A stretch of 62,845 bases of DNA from Blastococcus sp. (GCA_025465355.1 JAODNN010000105.1:1-62845), one strand, 5' to 3'; counted from the stretch's first letter, positions 1 to 9,873 are shown. Numbers and translations are program-made. The notes: generated from the letters alone by a model not told the origin.

Positions 1-5
1 CCGCC

Positions 6-11
6 TACGGT
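6..11 (+). promoter_or_regulatory. Putative leaderless -10 element of the RNase AS gene
   Basis: TACGGT fits the TANNNT form of an actinobacterial -10. Its first base is 13 nt before the ATG at 19, so transcription would begin at or next to the start codon. The same spacing recurs at many genes here. No -35 can be judged because the window starts just upstream. Confidence 0.5.
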
Positions 12-18
12 GGTCGGA

Positions 19-507
19 ATGCGGCGGTTCTTCTACGACACCGAGTTCATCGAGGACGGCACCACCATCGATCTCGTCTCGATCGGCGTCGTCGACGAGA
101 CCGGCCGTGAGTTCTACGCCGTCAGCACTGAGTTCGACCCCGCCCGGGCGATCCCGTGGGTGCGTCGCAACGTGCTCGACCAGCTGCCGCCGCCGGCCGA
201 CAAGGCCTGGCGCAGTCGCGAGCGGATCCGCGAGGACCTGCTCGCCTTCCTCACCGGGCCGGGGGAGGAGATCGAGCTGTGGGCCTGGTTCGGTGCCTAC
301 GACCACGTCGCGCTGTGCCAGCTGTGGGGCGCGATGCCGGCGCTCCCGCGGCCCATCCCGCGGTTCACCCGGGAGCTGCGTCAGCGCTGGGACGACGCCG
401 GCCAACCGGAGCTGCCGCCGAAGCCGTCCGGCACCCACGACGCGCTGGTCGACGCCCGCTACAACCTCGCCCGCTGGCAGGCGATGGAGGGCCGCCGGCC
501 GCGGTGA
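19..507 (+). CDS. 3'-5' exoribonuclease RNase AS (polyadenylate-specific, Rv2179c-like)
   Basis: A 162-residue single-domain DEDD-superfamily 3'-5' exoribonuclease. The N-terminus RRFFYDTEFIEDG carries the first catalytic Asp and Glu, and HDALVDARYNLARW near the C-terminus supplies the last conserved acidic residues. Length and motifs match the M. tuberculosis Rv2179c family, which prefers adenylate-containing RNA. An upstream GTG at 10 is possible, but the ATG at 19 follows a leaderless -10 and starts directly at the conserved RRFFYDTEF. In mycobacteria, as recalled, this gene neighbours the DAHP synthase gene; here a P450, an NmrA-like gene and a phosphofructokinase lie between them. Confidence 0.9.
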   Translation: MRRFFYDTEFIEDGTTIDLVSIGVVDETGREFYAVSTEFDPARAIPWVRRNVLDQLPPPADKAWRSRERIREDLLAFLTGPGEEIELWAWFGAYDHVALCQLWGAMPALPRPIPRFTRELRQRWDDAGQPELPPKPSGTHDALVDARYNLARWQAMEGRRPR

Positions 508-532
508 CGCCCCGACGGCGGCACGAGTCCGA

Positions 533-1750
533 TCAGCCTGCCCGCGCGGGGGTGGGGGTGAAGGTGACCGGGAGCTCCCGCAGGCCGCGGAGCACGCCAC
601 CGCCGGTCCACCGCAGCTCGTCCTCCCGGGCGGCGAGGGACAGCTCCGGCAGCCGGGACAGCAGTGCGGCGAACGCGACCTGCCCCTCCAGCCGGGCGAG
701 CGGCGCGCCCAGGCAGTAGTGCACGCCGTGCCCGAAGGCCAGGTGGCCGGGATCTGTCGAGCCGACGTCGAGGCCGTCCGGGGCCGGGAAGCGGCCGGGG
801 TCGCGGTCGGCCGCCGCGATGGCGAGCAGCACCATGTCGCCGCGCGCGATCCGCACTCCGCCGATCTCCAGGTCCTCGAGGGCGTAGCGCATGATCCCCG
901 GGTTGACCGGGCCGTCGAAGCGGAGCAGCTCCTCGACCGCCTGCGGTACCAGCGCGGGGTCGGCGTGGAGCCGGTCGAGCTGGTCCGGGTGCCGCAGCAG
1001 CGCCAGCGTGCCGTTGCCGATGAGGCTGACTGTGGTCACGTAACCGGCGATCAGCAGCAGGAAGGTCATCGCGAGGAGCTCCTGCGGGTCGAGCCGTTCA
1101 CCCTCGTCGGTCGCCTGGATCAGGTCGGTGAGCAGGTCGTCCGCCGGCTTGGTCCGCTTGGCGGCCAGCAGATCGGCGAGGTAGCCGTGCATCCGCTCGC
1201 GGGCCGCCTCCACGCGGGTCATGTCGCTGTGCAGGTCGAAGGGCCGGTCCAGCATCTCGTCGGTCCAGGTACGGAAGACGTTCCGGTCGGTCTCCGGGAC
1301 GCCGAGCAGTTCCCCGATCACGGTGACGGGTAGGGGCAGCGCGAACTCGCCGACCAGCTCGGCCGTGCCCCGGGGAGTGATGCGGTCGAGCAGCGCGTCG
1401 GTGATCTCCTGGATCCGCGGACGCAGACCCTCCACCCGGCGGGCGGTGAACGCCCTGGACACCAGCCGGCGCAGCCGCGTGTGCTCCGGCGGGTCCGTGC
1501 CGATCATGCTGCGGCTGAGGAAGTCGCCCCGCATGGCCTCGGTCAGGGCGCCGGCGTGGTGCGGGTCGTTGCTCAGCCGCGGCTCCGACAGCGCCGCCAG
1601 GACGTCGTCGTACCGGGTGACCATCCACACGGGCATGTTCATGCGCATGTCGACCTGGAGCACCGGGCTGCTCTCCCGCAGCCTGGTGAGGAAGGGGTGC
1701 GGGTCGGCCAGGACTGCGGGGTCGACCAGTGGCGTGGCCGGGACGGTCAT
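533..1750 (-). CDS. Cytochrome P450
   Basis: A 405-residue soluble bacterial P450 (CYP105/CYP107-like class), a heme monooxygenase of unknown substrate. The heme loop FGHGVHYCLG has Cys346 as axial ligand, and EELLRF gives the ExxR motif. The oxygen-activation I-helix reads AGYVTT (residues 235-240), where Val238 replaces the usual Glu/Asp. The start at 1750 is preferred because GGAGAG lies about 9 nt upstream; an ATG at 1759 is also in frame but is too close to that site. No ferredoxin or ferredoxin reductase is adjacent. The gene runs toward RNase AS, with its upstream neighbour an NAD(P)-binding protein on the same strand. Confidence 0.9.
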   Translation of the reverse strand: MTVPATPLVDPAVLADPHPFLTRLRESSPVLQVDMRMNMPVWMVTRYDDVLAALSEPRLSNDPHHAGALTEAMRGDFLSRSMIGTDPPEHTRLRRLVSRAFTARRVEGLRPRIQEITDALLDRITPRGTAELVGEFALPLPVTVIGELLGVPETDRNVFRTWTDEMLDRPFDLHSDMTRVEAARERMHGYLADLLAAKRTKPADDLLTDLIQATDEGERLDPQELLAMTFLLLIAGYVTTVSLIGNGTLALLRHPDQLDRLHADPALVPQAVEELLRFDGPVNPGIMRYALEDLEIGGVRIARGDMVLLAIAAADRDPGRFPAPDGLDVGSTDPGHLAFGHGVHYCLGAPLARLEGQVAFAALLSRLPELSLAAREDELRWTGGGVLRGLRELPVTFTPTPARAG

Positions 1751-1862
1751 GATCGTCATCTCTCCGGGACGAAGCCCCCGTGGAACACGACGAGCCTCGC
1801 ACCGGAGGAGCCCCCGGTGCACCCTCCTGCGCGCCGAGCCGGCGTCCCCGCCGCGAACCCGC

Positions 1863-2780
1863 TCAGCTGCGCAGGTGCGCCCAGTCCTCGGGGTGCCGGC
1901 GCAGGTGCTCGGCGACGGTGAGTGCCGGGTGCCCGGTCAGCCGCGGGACGACGTCGGTCACGGTCGCCAGCTCGCCGGCGGCGATCGCCAGGTAGCTGGT
2001 CACCCAGCCCTCGATCTCCCAGTCCGGATGCCCGGAGGGACGACGCGTGGCCCATGCCTCCTCGACCGTCTGGTCGCGGTACTCGACCGGCCGGCCGGTG
2101 ACCTCGGTCAGCACCGCCGCGGCCTCGGCCATCGTCAGCGCCTCGGGGCCGGTCACGTCGAGCGCCTGCCCGTCCAGCTCGTCGTCGTCCCGCAGCAGGA
2201 CGGCGACGGCGACGTCGGCCAGGTCGTCGCGCGAGACGAACCCGGTGCGCCCCTTGCCGGCGGGGGCGGCGATGACCGCGCGGCCGTCCTCCGGCGTGGC
2301 GAAGAACGGCACGAAGTCGGCGTACATGTTGTGGCGCAGGAAGGTGTGCCGGATGCCGGTGCCCGCGATGCGCTGCTCGGTCGCCCAGTGCTGCCGGACG
2401 AGGGTGAAGACCGCATCGGGCCGGGCGCCCACGAACGAGGTGTAGACGATCCGCTGCACGCCCGCCGCCGCTGCGGCGTCGACGGCCGTGACGTGCTGCT
2501 GCAGCCGGTCCTCGGCCTCGGCGGCCGAGACCAGGTAGAGGGTGTGCACCCCCTGGAGAGCCGCGACGAGCCCGCGTCCGTCGGAGTAGCCGCCCGGGTG
2601 CTCGACGATCTCCGCGTCCGGCACCCGCGGCGCCCGGGATGCGTCGCGCACCAGCAGGCGAATCGGGGCATGTCCTGCTGCGGCGAGGCGGGCGGCGACC
2701 CGTCCGCCCAGGGCTCCGGTAACCCCGGTCACTGCAATCAGGCCTGTTCCGGCGCTCCGGCTTCCCACCTGCGGCATCAT
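1863..2780 (-). CDS. NmrA-like NAD(P)-binding protein (atypical SDR)
   Basis: About 305 residues with a Rossmann nucleotide site, GVTGALGGRVAARLAAAGH, near the N-terminus. Later segments such as YTSFVGARPDAVF, RHNMYADFVPFF and GRTGFVSRDDLADVA are typical of the NmrA/NAD(P)H-quinone oxidoreductase-like branch of atypical short-chain dehydrogenases. These bind NAD(P) and act as sensors or oxidoreductases; the substrate cannot be read here. Two adjacent ATGs (2780, 2777) and a GTG at 2768 are possible starts and none has a strong ribosome-binding site. The gene is divergent from the phosphofructokinase gene, with about 50 bp between them. Confidence 0.8.
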   Translation of the reverse strand: MMPQVGSRSAGTGLIAVTGVTGALGGRVAARLAAAGHAPIRLLVRDASRAPRVPDAEIVEHPGGYSDGRGLVAALQGVHTLYLVSAAEAEDRLQQHVTAVDAAAAAGVQRIVYTSFVGARPDAVFTLVRQHWATEQRIAGTGIRHTFLRHNMYADFVPFFATPEDGRAVIAAPAGKGRTGFVSRDDLADVAVAVLLRDDDELDGQALDVTGPEALTMAEAAAVLTEVTGRPVEYRDQTVEEAWATRRPSGHPDWEIEGWVTSYLAIAAGELATVTDVVPRLTGHPALTVAEHLRRHPEDWAHLRS

Positions 2781-2830
2781 GACGCGAAGCAACCGCTCGC
2801 CCCCCGAGCCCCTTCCCGGAGGAACGAACC

Positions 2831-3856
2831 ATGCGCATCGGCATCCTCACCGGCGGGGGCGACTGCCCGGGCCTCAACGCCGTCATCCGGGCAGTGGTTC
2901 GCAAGGGCATCGCCGAGCACGAGGACGAGATCGTCGGGTTCCGCGACGGCTGGCGGGGTGTCCTCGAGGCCGACACCGTGCCGCTGGACCTGTCCGCGGT
3001 CCGCGGCATCCTGCCGCGGGGCGGCACGATCCTGGGCACCTCCCGCACCAACCCCTACGGCATCGAGGGTGGCGCCGACCGGGTGCTCGCCAATCTCGAG
3101 CGCCTGGGCATCGACGCGCTCGTGCCGATCGGCGGCGAGGACACCCTCGGGGTCGCCACCCGGCTGGCGGACGACGGTGTGCGCGTGGTCGGCGTCCCCA
3201 AGACCATCGACAACGACCTGGACTCCACCGACTACACCTTCGGCTTCGACACCGCCGTCGGTGTCGCCATGGAGGCGATCGACCGGCTGCACACCACTGG
3301 CGACAGCCACCACCGCACCCTCGTCGTCGAGGTGATGGGGCGGCACGCCGGCTGGATCGCGCTGCACGCGGGCATGGCGGGGGGCGCGAACGTCATCCTC
3401 ATCCCGGAGAACCCGTTCGACGTCGACGCCGTCGTCGCGCACTGCCAGCACCGGTTCGACTCCGGGTTCTCACCGATCGTCGTCGTCTCCGAGGGCGCCA
3501 CGCCCAAGAACGGCGGCCTGGTGCTCAGCGGCGGGGAGAAGGACGCCTTCGGGCACGTCCGCCTGGGCGGGGTCGGGACGGCGCTCGCGTCGCTGATCGA
3601 GGAGCGCACCGGCCGGGAGGCGCGGGCCGTCGTCCTCGGGCACGTGCAGCGCGGCGGCACCCCGTCGCCGTTCGACCGGGTGCTCGCCACCCGGTTCGGC
3701 CTGGCCGCGGTGGACGCCGTGCACGACGGGCAGTCCGGGGTGATGGTGGCGCTGCGCGGAACCGACATCGTGCGGGTGCCGCTGGCGTCGGCCACCGCGT
3801 CCCTCAAGCTGGTCCCGCCGGAGCGGTACGCCGAGGCCGAGGTGTTCTTCGGCTGA
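2831..3856 (+). CDS. 6-phosphofructokinase, residues of the pyrophosphate-dependent type
   Basis: A 341-residue group III phosphofructokinase that phosphorylates fructose 6-phosphate in glycolysis. TGGGDCPGLNAVIRA forms the phosphate-binding start, GGEDTLG lies at residues 101-107 and PKTIDNDLD starts at 123. Asp104 and Lys124 are the pair found in PPi-dependent enzymes such as the Amycolatopsis methanolica one; ATP enzymes have Gly104 and usually Gly124. The protein is therefore more likely PPi-dependent and reversible than a classical ATP PfkA. GGAGGAA seven bases before the ATG is a strong ribosome-binding site. The gene is followed after 42 bp by DAHP synthase, which has its own promoter. 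Confidence 0.93.
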   Translation: MRIGILTGGGDCPGLNAVIRAVVRKGIAEHEDEIVGFRDGWRGVLEADTVPLDLSAVRGILPRGGTILGTSRTNPYGIEGGADRVLANLERLGIDALVPIGGEDTLGVATRLADDGVRVVGVPKTIDNDLDSTDYTFGFDTAVGVAMEAIDRLHTTGDSHHRTLVVEVMGRHAGWIALHAGMAGGANVILIPENPFDVDAVVAHCQHRFDSGFSPIVVVSEGATPKNGGLVLSGGEKDAFGHVRLGGVGTALASLIEERTGREARAVVLGHVQRGGTPSPFDRVLATRFGLAAVDAVHDGQSGVMVALRGTDIVRVPLASATASLKLVPPERYAEAEVFFG

Positions 3857-3871
3857 CAGCGTTCGGCGTGA

Positions 3872-5236
<1,365 letters not shown>

Positions 5237-5239
5237 GGA

Positions 5240-5288
5240 CCCCGTCCTCCTCATCCCTCGCAGGCTCGGGACGAGCCTCTGGACGGGG
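5240..5288 (+). promoter_or_regulatory. Nested inverted repeat masking the ltaE ribosome-binding site
   Basis: The 54-bp gap between the DAHP synthase and threonine aldolase genes can fold almost completely. CCCCGTCC (5240-5247) pairs exactly with GGACGGGG (5281-5288), and AGGCTCG (5262-5268) pairs with CGAGCCT (5272-5278) inside it. The 3' arm GGACGGGG is the only purine-rich sequence in front of the ltaE ATG, so the outer stem would cover the ribosome-binding site. Translational control is inference. Confidence 0.55.
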
Positions 5289-5290
5289 CC

Positions 5291-6301
5291 ATGATCGACC
5301 TGCGGTCCGACACCGTCACCCGGCCGACCGCGGCGATGCGCCGCGTCATGGCCGAGGCCGAGGTCGGGGACGACGTCTACGGCGAGGACCCGTCGATCAA
5401 CGCGCTCGAGGAGCGGGTCGCCGGGATGTTCGGCCACGAGGCGGCGCTCTTCGTCCCCTCCGGGACCATGGGCAACCAGATCGGCATGCGACTGGTCTGC
5501 GAGCCCGGCCAGGAGGTGCTCTGCGACGCCGACGCGCATGTGGTCACCTACGAGATGGGCGCCGCGGCGGCGATCTTCGGCATCTCGACCCGCACGGTGG
5601 TGTCCGGCACGCCGGGGCGGGGACAGGGCCGGCTCGACGCGCAGCAGCTGATCGACCAGGTGCGCCCGCGCGACGACTGGCACCTGACCGCTACGGCCGC
5701 CATCGCCGTGGAGAACACGCACAACCGCGGCGGCGGCATCGTGCAGCCGCTCGACGAGCTGCGGTCGCTGTGGAACTGGTCGCGCGAGGCCGGAGTCGCC
5801 GTGCACCTCGATGGCGCGCGGATCTGGAACGCCGCCGTCGCCTCGGGCACCGAGCTGGCGACCTACGGCCGGCTGGCCGACACGGCGTCCGTCTGCCTGT
5901 CCAAGGGGCTCGGGGCTCCGGTCGGCTCGGTGCTGGTCTCGTCGGCGGAGCGGATCGCCACCGCCCGGTTGTGGCGCAAACGGCTCGGCGGCGGGATGCG
6001 CCAGGCGGGTGTCCTCGCCGCGGCCGGGCTGTACGCGCTCGACCACCACCTCGACCGGCTCGCCGAGGACCACGAGCACGCCCAGCTGCTGGCGAAGCGG
6101 CTCGGCGTCGACCCGTCGTCCGTCGAGACCAACATGGTCGTCCTGGACGACGTCGCCGCGCCGGTGATCGCCGAGGCCGCGAAGGCGCAGGGCGTGCTGG
6201 TCAGCCAGGTCAGTGCGCGGAAGATCCGGCTGGTCACGCATCTCGACGTCGACCGGGCCGCGGTCGACCGCGCCGCCGACGTGCTGGCTGCACTGCTGTA
6301 G
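5291..6301 (+). CDS. ltaE: Low-specificity L-threonine aldolase
   Basis: A 336-residue fold-type I PLP enzyme that cleaves L-threonine or L-allo-threonine to glycine and acetaldehyde. [13 protein letters not shown] at the N-terminus, [21 protein letters not shown], and [16 protein letters not shown] with the PLP-binding lysine are diagnostic. It follows the DAHP synthase gene by 54 bp on the same strand and may be co-transcribed. Its ribosome-binding site lies in a predicted stem (see 5240-5288). It converges on the NUDIX gene across a long inverted repeat. Confidence 0.93.
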   Translation: MIDLRSDTVTRPTAAMRRVMAEAEVGDDVYGEDPSINALEERVAGMFGHEAALFVPSGTMGNQIGMRLVCEPGQEVLCDADAHVVTYEMGAAAAIFGISTRTVVSGTPGRGQGRLDAQQLIDQVRPRDDWHLTATAAIAVENTHNRGGGIVQPLDELRSLWNWSREAGVAVHLDGARIWNAAVASGTELATYGRLADTASVCLSKGLGAPVGSVLVSSAERIATARLWRKRLGGGMRQAGVLAAAGLYALDHHLDRLAEDHEHAQLLAKRLGVDPSSVETNMVVLDDVAAPVIAEAAKAQGVLVSQVSARKIRLVTHLDVDRAAVDRAADVLAALL

Positions 6302-6310
6302 CGACGTCGG

Positions 6311-6372
6311 CGAGCGTTGTCCCTGGGCAGGCCATTCGAGCCGTCGAAATGTCCGGTGGAGGACAACGCTCG
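6311..6372. terminator. 12-bp inverted repeat with inner hairpin between convergent genes
   Basis: CGAGCGTTGTCC (6311-6322) is perfectly complementary to GGACAACGCTCG (6361-6372). The 38-nt loop holds a second, slightly bulged palindrome, CATTCGA against TCGAAATG. The element sits between the convergent ends of the threonine aldolase and NUDIX genes and so could be a bidirectional terminator, although no T-run follows either arm. Confidence 0.55.
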
Positions 6373-6388
6373 GCTGGGTCGGACGAGC

Positions 6389-6853
6389 TCAGGCGAAGCC
6401 GTTCGTGACGATCGCCCGGAGGCTGCCGTCCCGCAGCGTCGCCATCACCTGGTGCTCGTGCGGGACGACGGGGTCGGGTAGCGCGGTCAGGTCGAACCAC
6501 CGCAGATCCGCGGACTTGTCCGCCTCCTGAATTCGTGGCTCGCCGGCCCAGCGGCGGCACTCGAAGAAGAAATCGACCCGTTCGTCGATCGGGCCGTGCG
6601 GAGCCACGGTTCGGTGCATCGCACACAGCGGTACCAGGTCGGCGGGTTCGACCCGGATCCCGAGCTCCTCCGCAGCCTCCCGGACGGCGGCGTCCAGAAC
6701 GGACTCGCCCGCCTCGACGTGACCGGCGGCCGCGGCAGTCCAGTGCCCGTCCATGTAGCCGGTGCCCTCTCGCAGCTGGAGCAGCAGCTGGTCAGCGCCG
6801 TCCTCGCTGCGTCGCAGGAACACGTACGCCGCCGGCACCACCTGGAACCGCAC
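6389..6853 (-). CDS. NUDIX hydrolase
   Basis: A 154-residue NUDIX pyrophosphohydrolase. The Nudix box starts GHVEAGESVLDAAV and continues REAAEELGI, matching Gx5Ex7REUxEExGU completely, so the metal-binding glutamates are present. The substrate is unknown; the family cleaves nucleoside diphosphates linked to another moiety. The start is the GTG at 6853, preceded by AAGGGGGAAGG, an unusually strong ribosome-binding site; the frame stays open further upstream but that part looks non-coding. It lies downstream of endonuclease IV on the same strand, with a 92-bp gap. Confidence 0.88.
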   Translation of the reverse strand: MRFQVVPAAYVFLRRSEDGADQLLLQLREGTGYMDGHWTAAAAGHVEAGESVLDAAVREAAEELGIRVEPADLVPLCAMHRTVAPHGPIDERVDFFFECRRWAGEPRIQEADKSADLRWFDLTALPDPVVPHEHQVMATLRDGSLRAIVTNGFA

Positions 6854-6945
6854 GCCTTCCCCCTTCCAGTGATCGAGTGATACGAACTCGTGGTGATCAG
6901 CGGCTGATGGCCACGACTTCGTAGCACTCGGGCGACACGGAGCGC

Positions 6946-7872
6946 TCAGGCGGCGGGGCGGGCCTCGTCTGCGGGTGCGTCGCGCAAGGAGCAGAGCAGG
7001 GCGATGTCGCGGGCGTGGCCGGCGGAGGGAGAGCCGTCGAGCTCGCTGGGGGTCTCGACGACGACCGGGACGCCGGGCATCGAGGGATGGGACAGCAACT
7101 CGGCGAACGGCGCGACCCCGATCGAGCCCGCACCGATGGTGGTGTGCCGGTCGCGCTTGGAGCCGCACTCGTCGAGCGAGTCGTTGGCGTGCACCAACCC
7201 GAGCCGGCCGGGGCCGACCGTGGCCAGGAGCGCGTCCAGGGTCGCCGTCATCCCGCCCGGCACGGCCAGGTCATGGCCGGCCGCCCAGGCGTGGCAGGTG
7301 TCGAAGCAGACGCCCACCAGCGGGTGCCCGTCGAGGGCAGCCAGGTAGGGGCCGAGGTCCTCGACGGTGGCGGCCAGCGACTTGCCCCCGCCTGCGGTCG
7401 GCTCGATCAGCAGCCGCGGGGCGTCGTCCGGAAGCCCGTCGAGCACCGGCAGCAGCCGCTCGTGCAGTTGGCGCAGCGCTGCCTCGTACCGGTCCTCGCC
7501 GACGGCGGAGCCGGCGTGCACCACCACGCCCCGGCAGCCGAGCCGGGCGCCACGGGCCAGGTTGTGCGCGATGGAGGCGATCGACTGCTCGACGGTGGCC
7601 TCGGTGGGGGAGCCGACGTTGACCAGGAACGGCGTGTGGATGAACGAGGGCACCCCACGCTCGGCGCAACCGGAGGTGAACAGGGCATCCTGCGCAGGAT
7701 TGCCGTCGGTGAGCTTCCACCCGCGCGGGTTGCCGACGAACACCTGCACCGCCCCGGCACGGACGGCGTCGGTGTAGGCGAGGCCGCCCTTCGCCAGGCC
7801 GCCCTTGATCTGGATGTGTGCGCCGATGGGCGGCGCGCCCGCGGGGGAGAGCACGGTCAGAAACTCACTCAC
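6946..7872 (-). CDS. nfo: Endonuclease IV (deoxyribonuclease IV)
   Basis: About 308 residues of the AP-endonuclease 2 TIM-barrel family, which cuts DNA 5' of abasic sites in base-excision repair using zinc. Metal-ligand segments are visible in order: IGAHIQIKGGLA, IHTPFLVNVGSP, VVHAGSA, LLIEPTAGGG, CFDTCHAWAAGHD, LVHANDS and DRHTTIGAGSIG. It starts 8 nt after the stop of the PASTA kinase gene, so the two are co-transcribed. The first codons sit in a short duplication that encodes SEFVSEF, so the exact start (7872 or a slightly shorter form) is uncertain. Confidence 0.92.
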   Translation of the reverse strand: MSEFLTVLSPAGAPPIGAHIQIKGGLAKGGLAYTDAVRAGAVQVFVGNPRGWKLTDGNPAQDALFTSGCAERGVPSFIHTPFLVNVGSPTEATVEQSIASIAHNLARGARLGCRGVVVHAGSAVGEDRYEAALRQLHERLLPVLDGLPDDAPRLLIEPTAGGGKSLAATVEDLGPYLAALDGHPLVGVCFDTCHAWAAGHDLAVPGGMTATLDALLATVGPGRLGLVHANDSLDECGSKRDRHTTIGAGSIGVAPFAELLSHPSMPGVPVVVETPSELDGSPSAGHARDIALLCSLRDAPADEARPAA

Positions 7873-7880
7873 AAACTCAC

Positions 7881-9860
7881 TCAGAAACTTACAAGGATCC
7901 GGACGGTGGTGCCGGTGTCGACGACCTTCCCGGCCCGCGGCGTCTGCTGGCGCACGTTGTCACCGAAGAACCTGGTGGCCTCCACCTTCAGCCCCGCCTT
8001 GGTGAGGACCGCGGCAGCGTCCGCAGCCGACATGCCCGTCACGTCGGGCACCTTGACCTGAGGCACACCGGCCGAGAGCTGGACGCTCACCGTGCTGCCG
8101 AAGGGAACCGCACCGGCGGAGGCGGCCGGCGACGTGGCCATGACCAATCCCTTGCCGACGGCCGCGCTGCGACCGTCCGGTACCCGGTTGACCGCGAAGC
8201 CGAGCTTCTTGAGGTTGTCCGTGGCCTGCTCGAGCTTCTGGCCGGTGACATCCGGGATGGCGACCGGCTCGTGGCCCTTGCTCACCAGCATGGTGACGAC
8301 CTGGCCGCGCTTGAGGTCCGTTCCGGCCGGGGGGACGAACTGGATCACGAGGCCTGCTTTCACCTCGTTGGAGTACCGCTGCTCGCTGGTGAACTGGATC
8401 TCCGGCAGGGTCTCCTGGAGCTTCGCCGTGACCGCGTTCTCCGGCTGGTTCAGCAGCGCCGCATCCACGCGGAAGCGCTCAGGGCCTTTCGACACGATCA
8501 GCCGCACGTTGCTGCCCCGGATGGCTTCGCCGGCCCCGGGCTGGGTGGAGATCACCTGGCCGGCGGGCACCTTCTCGCTCCACTGCTGCGTGCAGCAGTC
8601 CGCGGAGAGCCCGGCACCCTCGATCAGGGTGATGGCGGAGTCCTGCGGCTTGCCGATCACCTCGGGGACGGTCGTCCAGCGGCCAGATCCCAGCCACCAC
8701 CCGATCGCGCCGATCGTGACGGCCAGCAGGAGTACCAGCGCGAAGGCGAGACGGGCACGACGGCGCCGGATGTGCTGCGGGACGCCGGGCCGCGGTCGCT
8801 CGGGGGCGGGGCGGCGGCCCCCGACGTGCGTCGTCGGGCCGGCGCCCATGCCGGGGAGCATGCTCGTGCGCCCGGCGCGGTCGGACTGGTTGTCGAGGAC
8901 CTCGGTCATCGGGTCGCTCGGGTGCCGCGGGCGGGTGGGCCGGTTGGTCGGCCGCAGAGTGCCGGGCCCGGCGGTGCTGCGGCCGGTCGGCACCGGCACC
9001 GGCTCGATGCCGAGGTCCTTGCGCAGGTCGGCGAGCTCGGCGAGGAAGGCGCCGGCGTCGACGGGGCGGCCGGCGGGGTCGCGGCGCGTCGTCCGGGCCA
9101 CCAGCTCGTCGACCTGCCAGGCGATGCCGGGCACCTCGGCCGACGGCAGGGGGACGTCGTGGTGGACGTGCTGGTAGGCCACCGCGAGCGGGGTGTCCCC
9201 GCCGTAGGGCGGATGGCCGGTGAGCATCTCGTACAGCACGATCCCGGCGGCGTAGATGTCGCTGCGGGCGTCCGCGCGGCCGCGCTCGAGCTGCTCGGGG
9301 GACAGGTAGGCGACCGTGCCGATGAGCACGCCGCCGGTCTGGCTGGTCTGCCCCGTGCCGACGACGGCGCGGGCCAGCCCGAAGTCGGCGACCTTCACGA
9401 CGCCGTCGACGCCGATGAGCACGTTCTCCGGCTTGATGTCGCGGTGCACGATGCCGGCGCGGTGGGCCGCGGTCAGCCCGGCCAGCACCGGCTCGAGGAC
9501 GGCGAACGCCTCACCGACGGTCAGCCGGCCGCGGGCATGCAGGAGGTCGCGCAGCGTGCGGCCGCGGACCAGCTCCATGACCAGGAACACCAGCCCCTGG
9601 TCGCTGCCCTGGTCGCTCACCGACACGACGTTGGGGTGGCTGAGCATCGCCGCGGCGCGGGCCTCGCGGGTGAACCGGTCGACGAAGGTGGGGTCGTGGA
9701 CCAGGTGGTCGGCCATGATCTTGACCGCCACCGTGCGGTGCAACCGCAGATCGGTGGCCGCGTACACCGTGGACATGCCACCACGGGCGAGCCGCTCCTC
9801 GAGGCGGTAACGCCCTTCGAGGACCCGGCCCACGACGGGGTCGGTCACGGCGGTGTCCAC
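7881..9860 (-). CDS. PASTA-domain serine/threonine protein kinase at the pknL locus
   Basis: A 659-residue membrane kinase. The kinase domain occupies about residues 1-270 with LARGGMSTVYAA (Gly loop), VAVKIM (Lys), HRDIKPENVL (catalytic Asp) and DFGLA. A Pro/Arg-rich linker follows, then one transmembrane helix around FALVLLLAVTIGAIGWWLG, and four extracellular PASTA repeats to the C-terminus. PASTA domains bind peptidoglycan fragments in PknB-type kinases. The GTG at 9860 is chosen because a leaderless -10 precedes it and the conserved fold begins just after. The Rv2175c-like gene nearby suggests orthology with PknL, whose M. tuberculosis form, as recalled, lacks PASTA repeats. Confidence 0.92.
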   Translation of the reverse strand: MDTAVTDPVVGRVLEGRYRLEERLARGGMSTVYAATDLRLHRTVAVKIMADHLVHDPTFVDRFTREARAAAMLSHPNVVSVSDQGSDQGLVFLVMELVRGRTLRDLLHARGRLTVGEAFAVLEPVLAGLTAAHRAGIVHRDIKPENVLIGVDGVVKVADFGLARAVVGTGQTSQTGGVLIGTVAYLSPEQLERGRADARSDIYAAGIVLYEMLTGHPPYGGDTPLAVAYQHVHHDVPLPSAEVPGIAWQVDELVARTTRRDPAGRPVDAGAFLAELADLRKDLGIEPVPVPTGRSTAGPGTLRPTNRPTRPRHPSDPMTEVLDNQSDRAGRTSMLPGMGAGPTTHVGGRRPAPERPRPGVPQHIRRRRARLAFALVLLLAVTIGAIGWWLGSGRWTTVPEVIGKPQDSAITLIEGAGLSADCCTQQWSEKVPAGQVISTQPGAGEAIRGSNVRLIVSKGPERFRVDAALLNQPENAVTAKLQETLPEIQFTSEQRYSNEVKAGLVIQFVPPAGTDLKRGQVVTMLVSKGHEPVAIPDVTGQKLEQATDNLKKLGFAVNRVPDGRSAAVGKGLVMATSPAASAGAVPFGSTVSVQLSAGVPQVKVPDVTGMSAADAAAVLTKAGLKVEATRFFGDNVRQQTPRAGKVVDTGTTVRILVSF

Positions 9861-9867
9861 TCGGACG

Positions 9868-9873
9868 AGTGTA
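9868..9873 (-). promoter_or_regulatory. Putative leaderless -10 of the kinase gene
   Basis: On the minus strand TACACT has its first base 13 nt before the GTG at 9860, with seven bases between the hexamer and the start codon. No good -35 is visible. Confidence 0.5.

Noticed and set aside
533-2780. P450 plus NAD(P)-binding protein as a secondary-metabolite cluster
   Set aside because: There is no scaffold-forming enzyme, transporter or regulator next to them, so two adjacent tailoring-type genes are not enough.
7881-9860. Calling the kinase PknB because of its PASTA domains
   Set aside because: The neighbours (Rv2175c-like, DAHP synthase) point to the PknL locus and none of the usual pknA/pknB companions such as rodA or pbpA are present.
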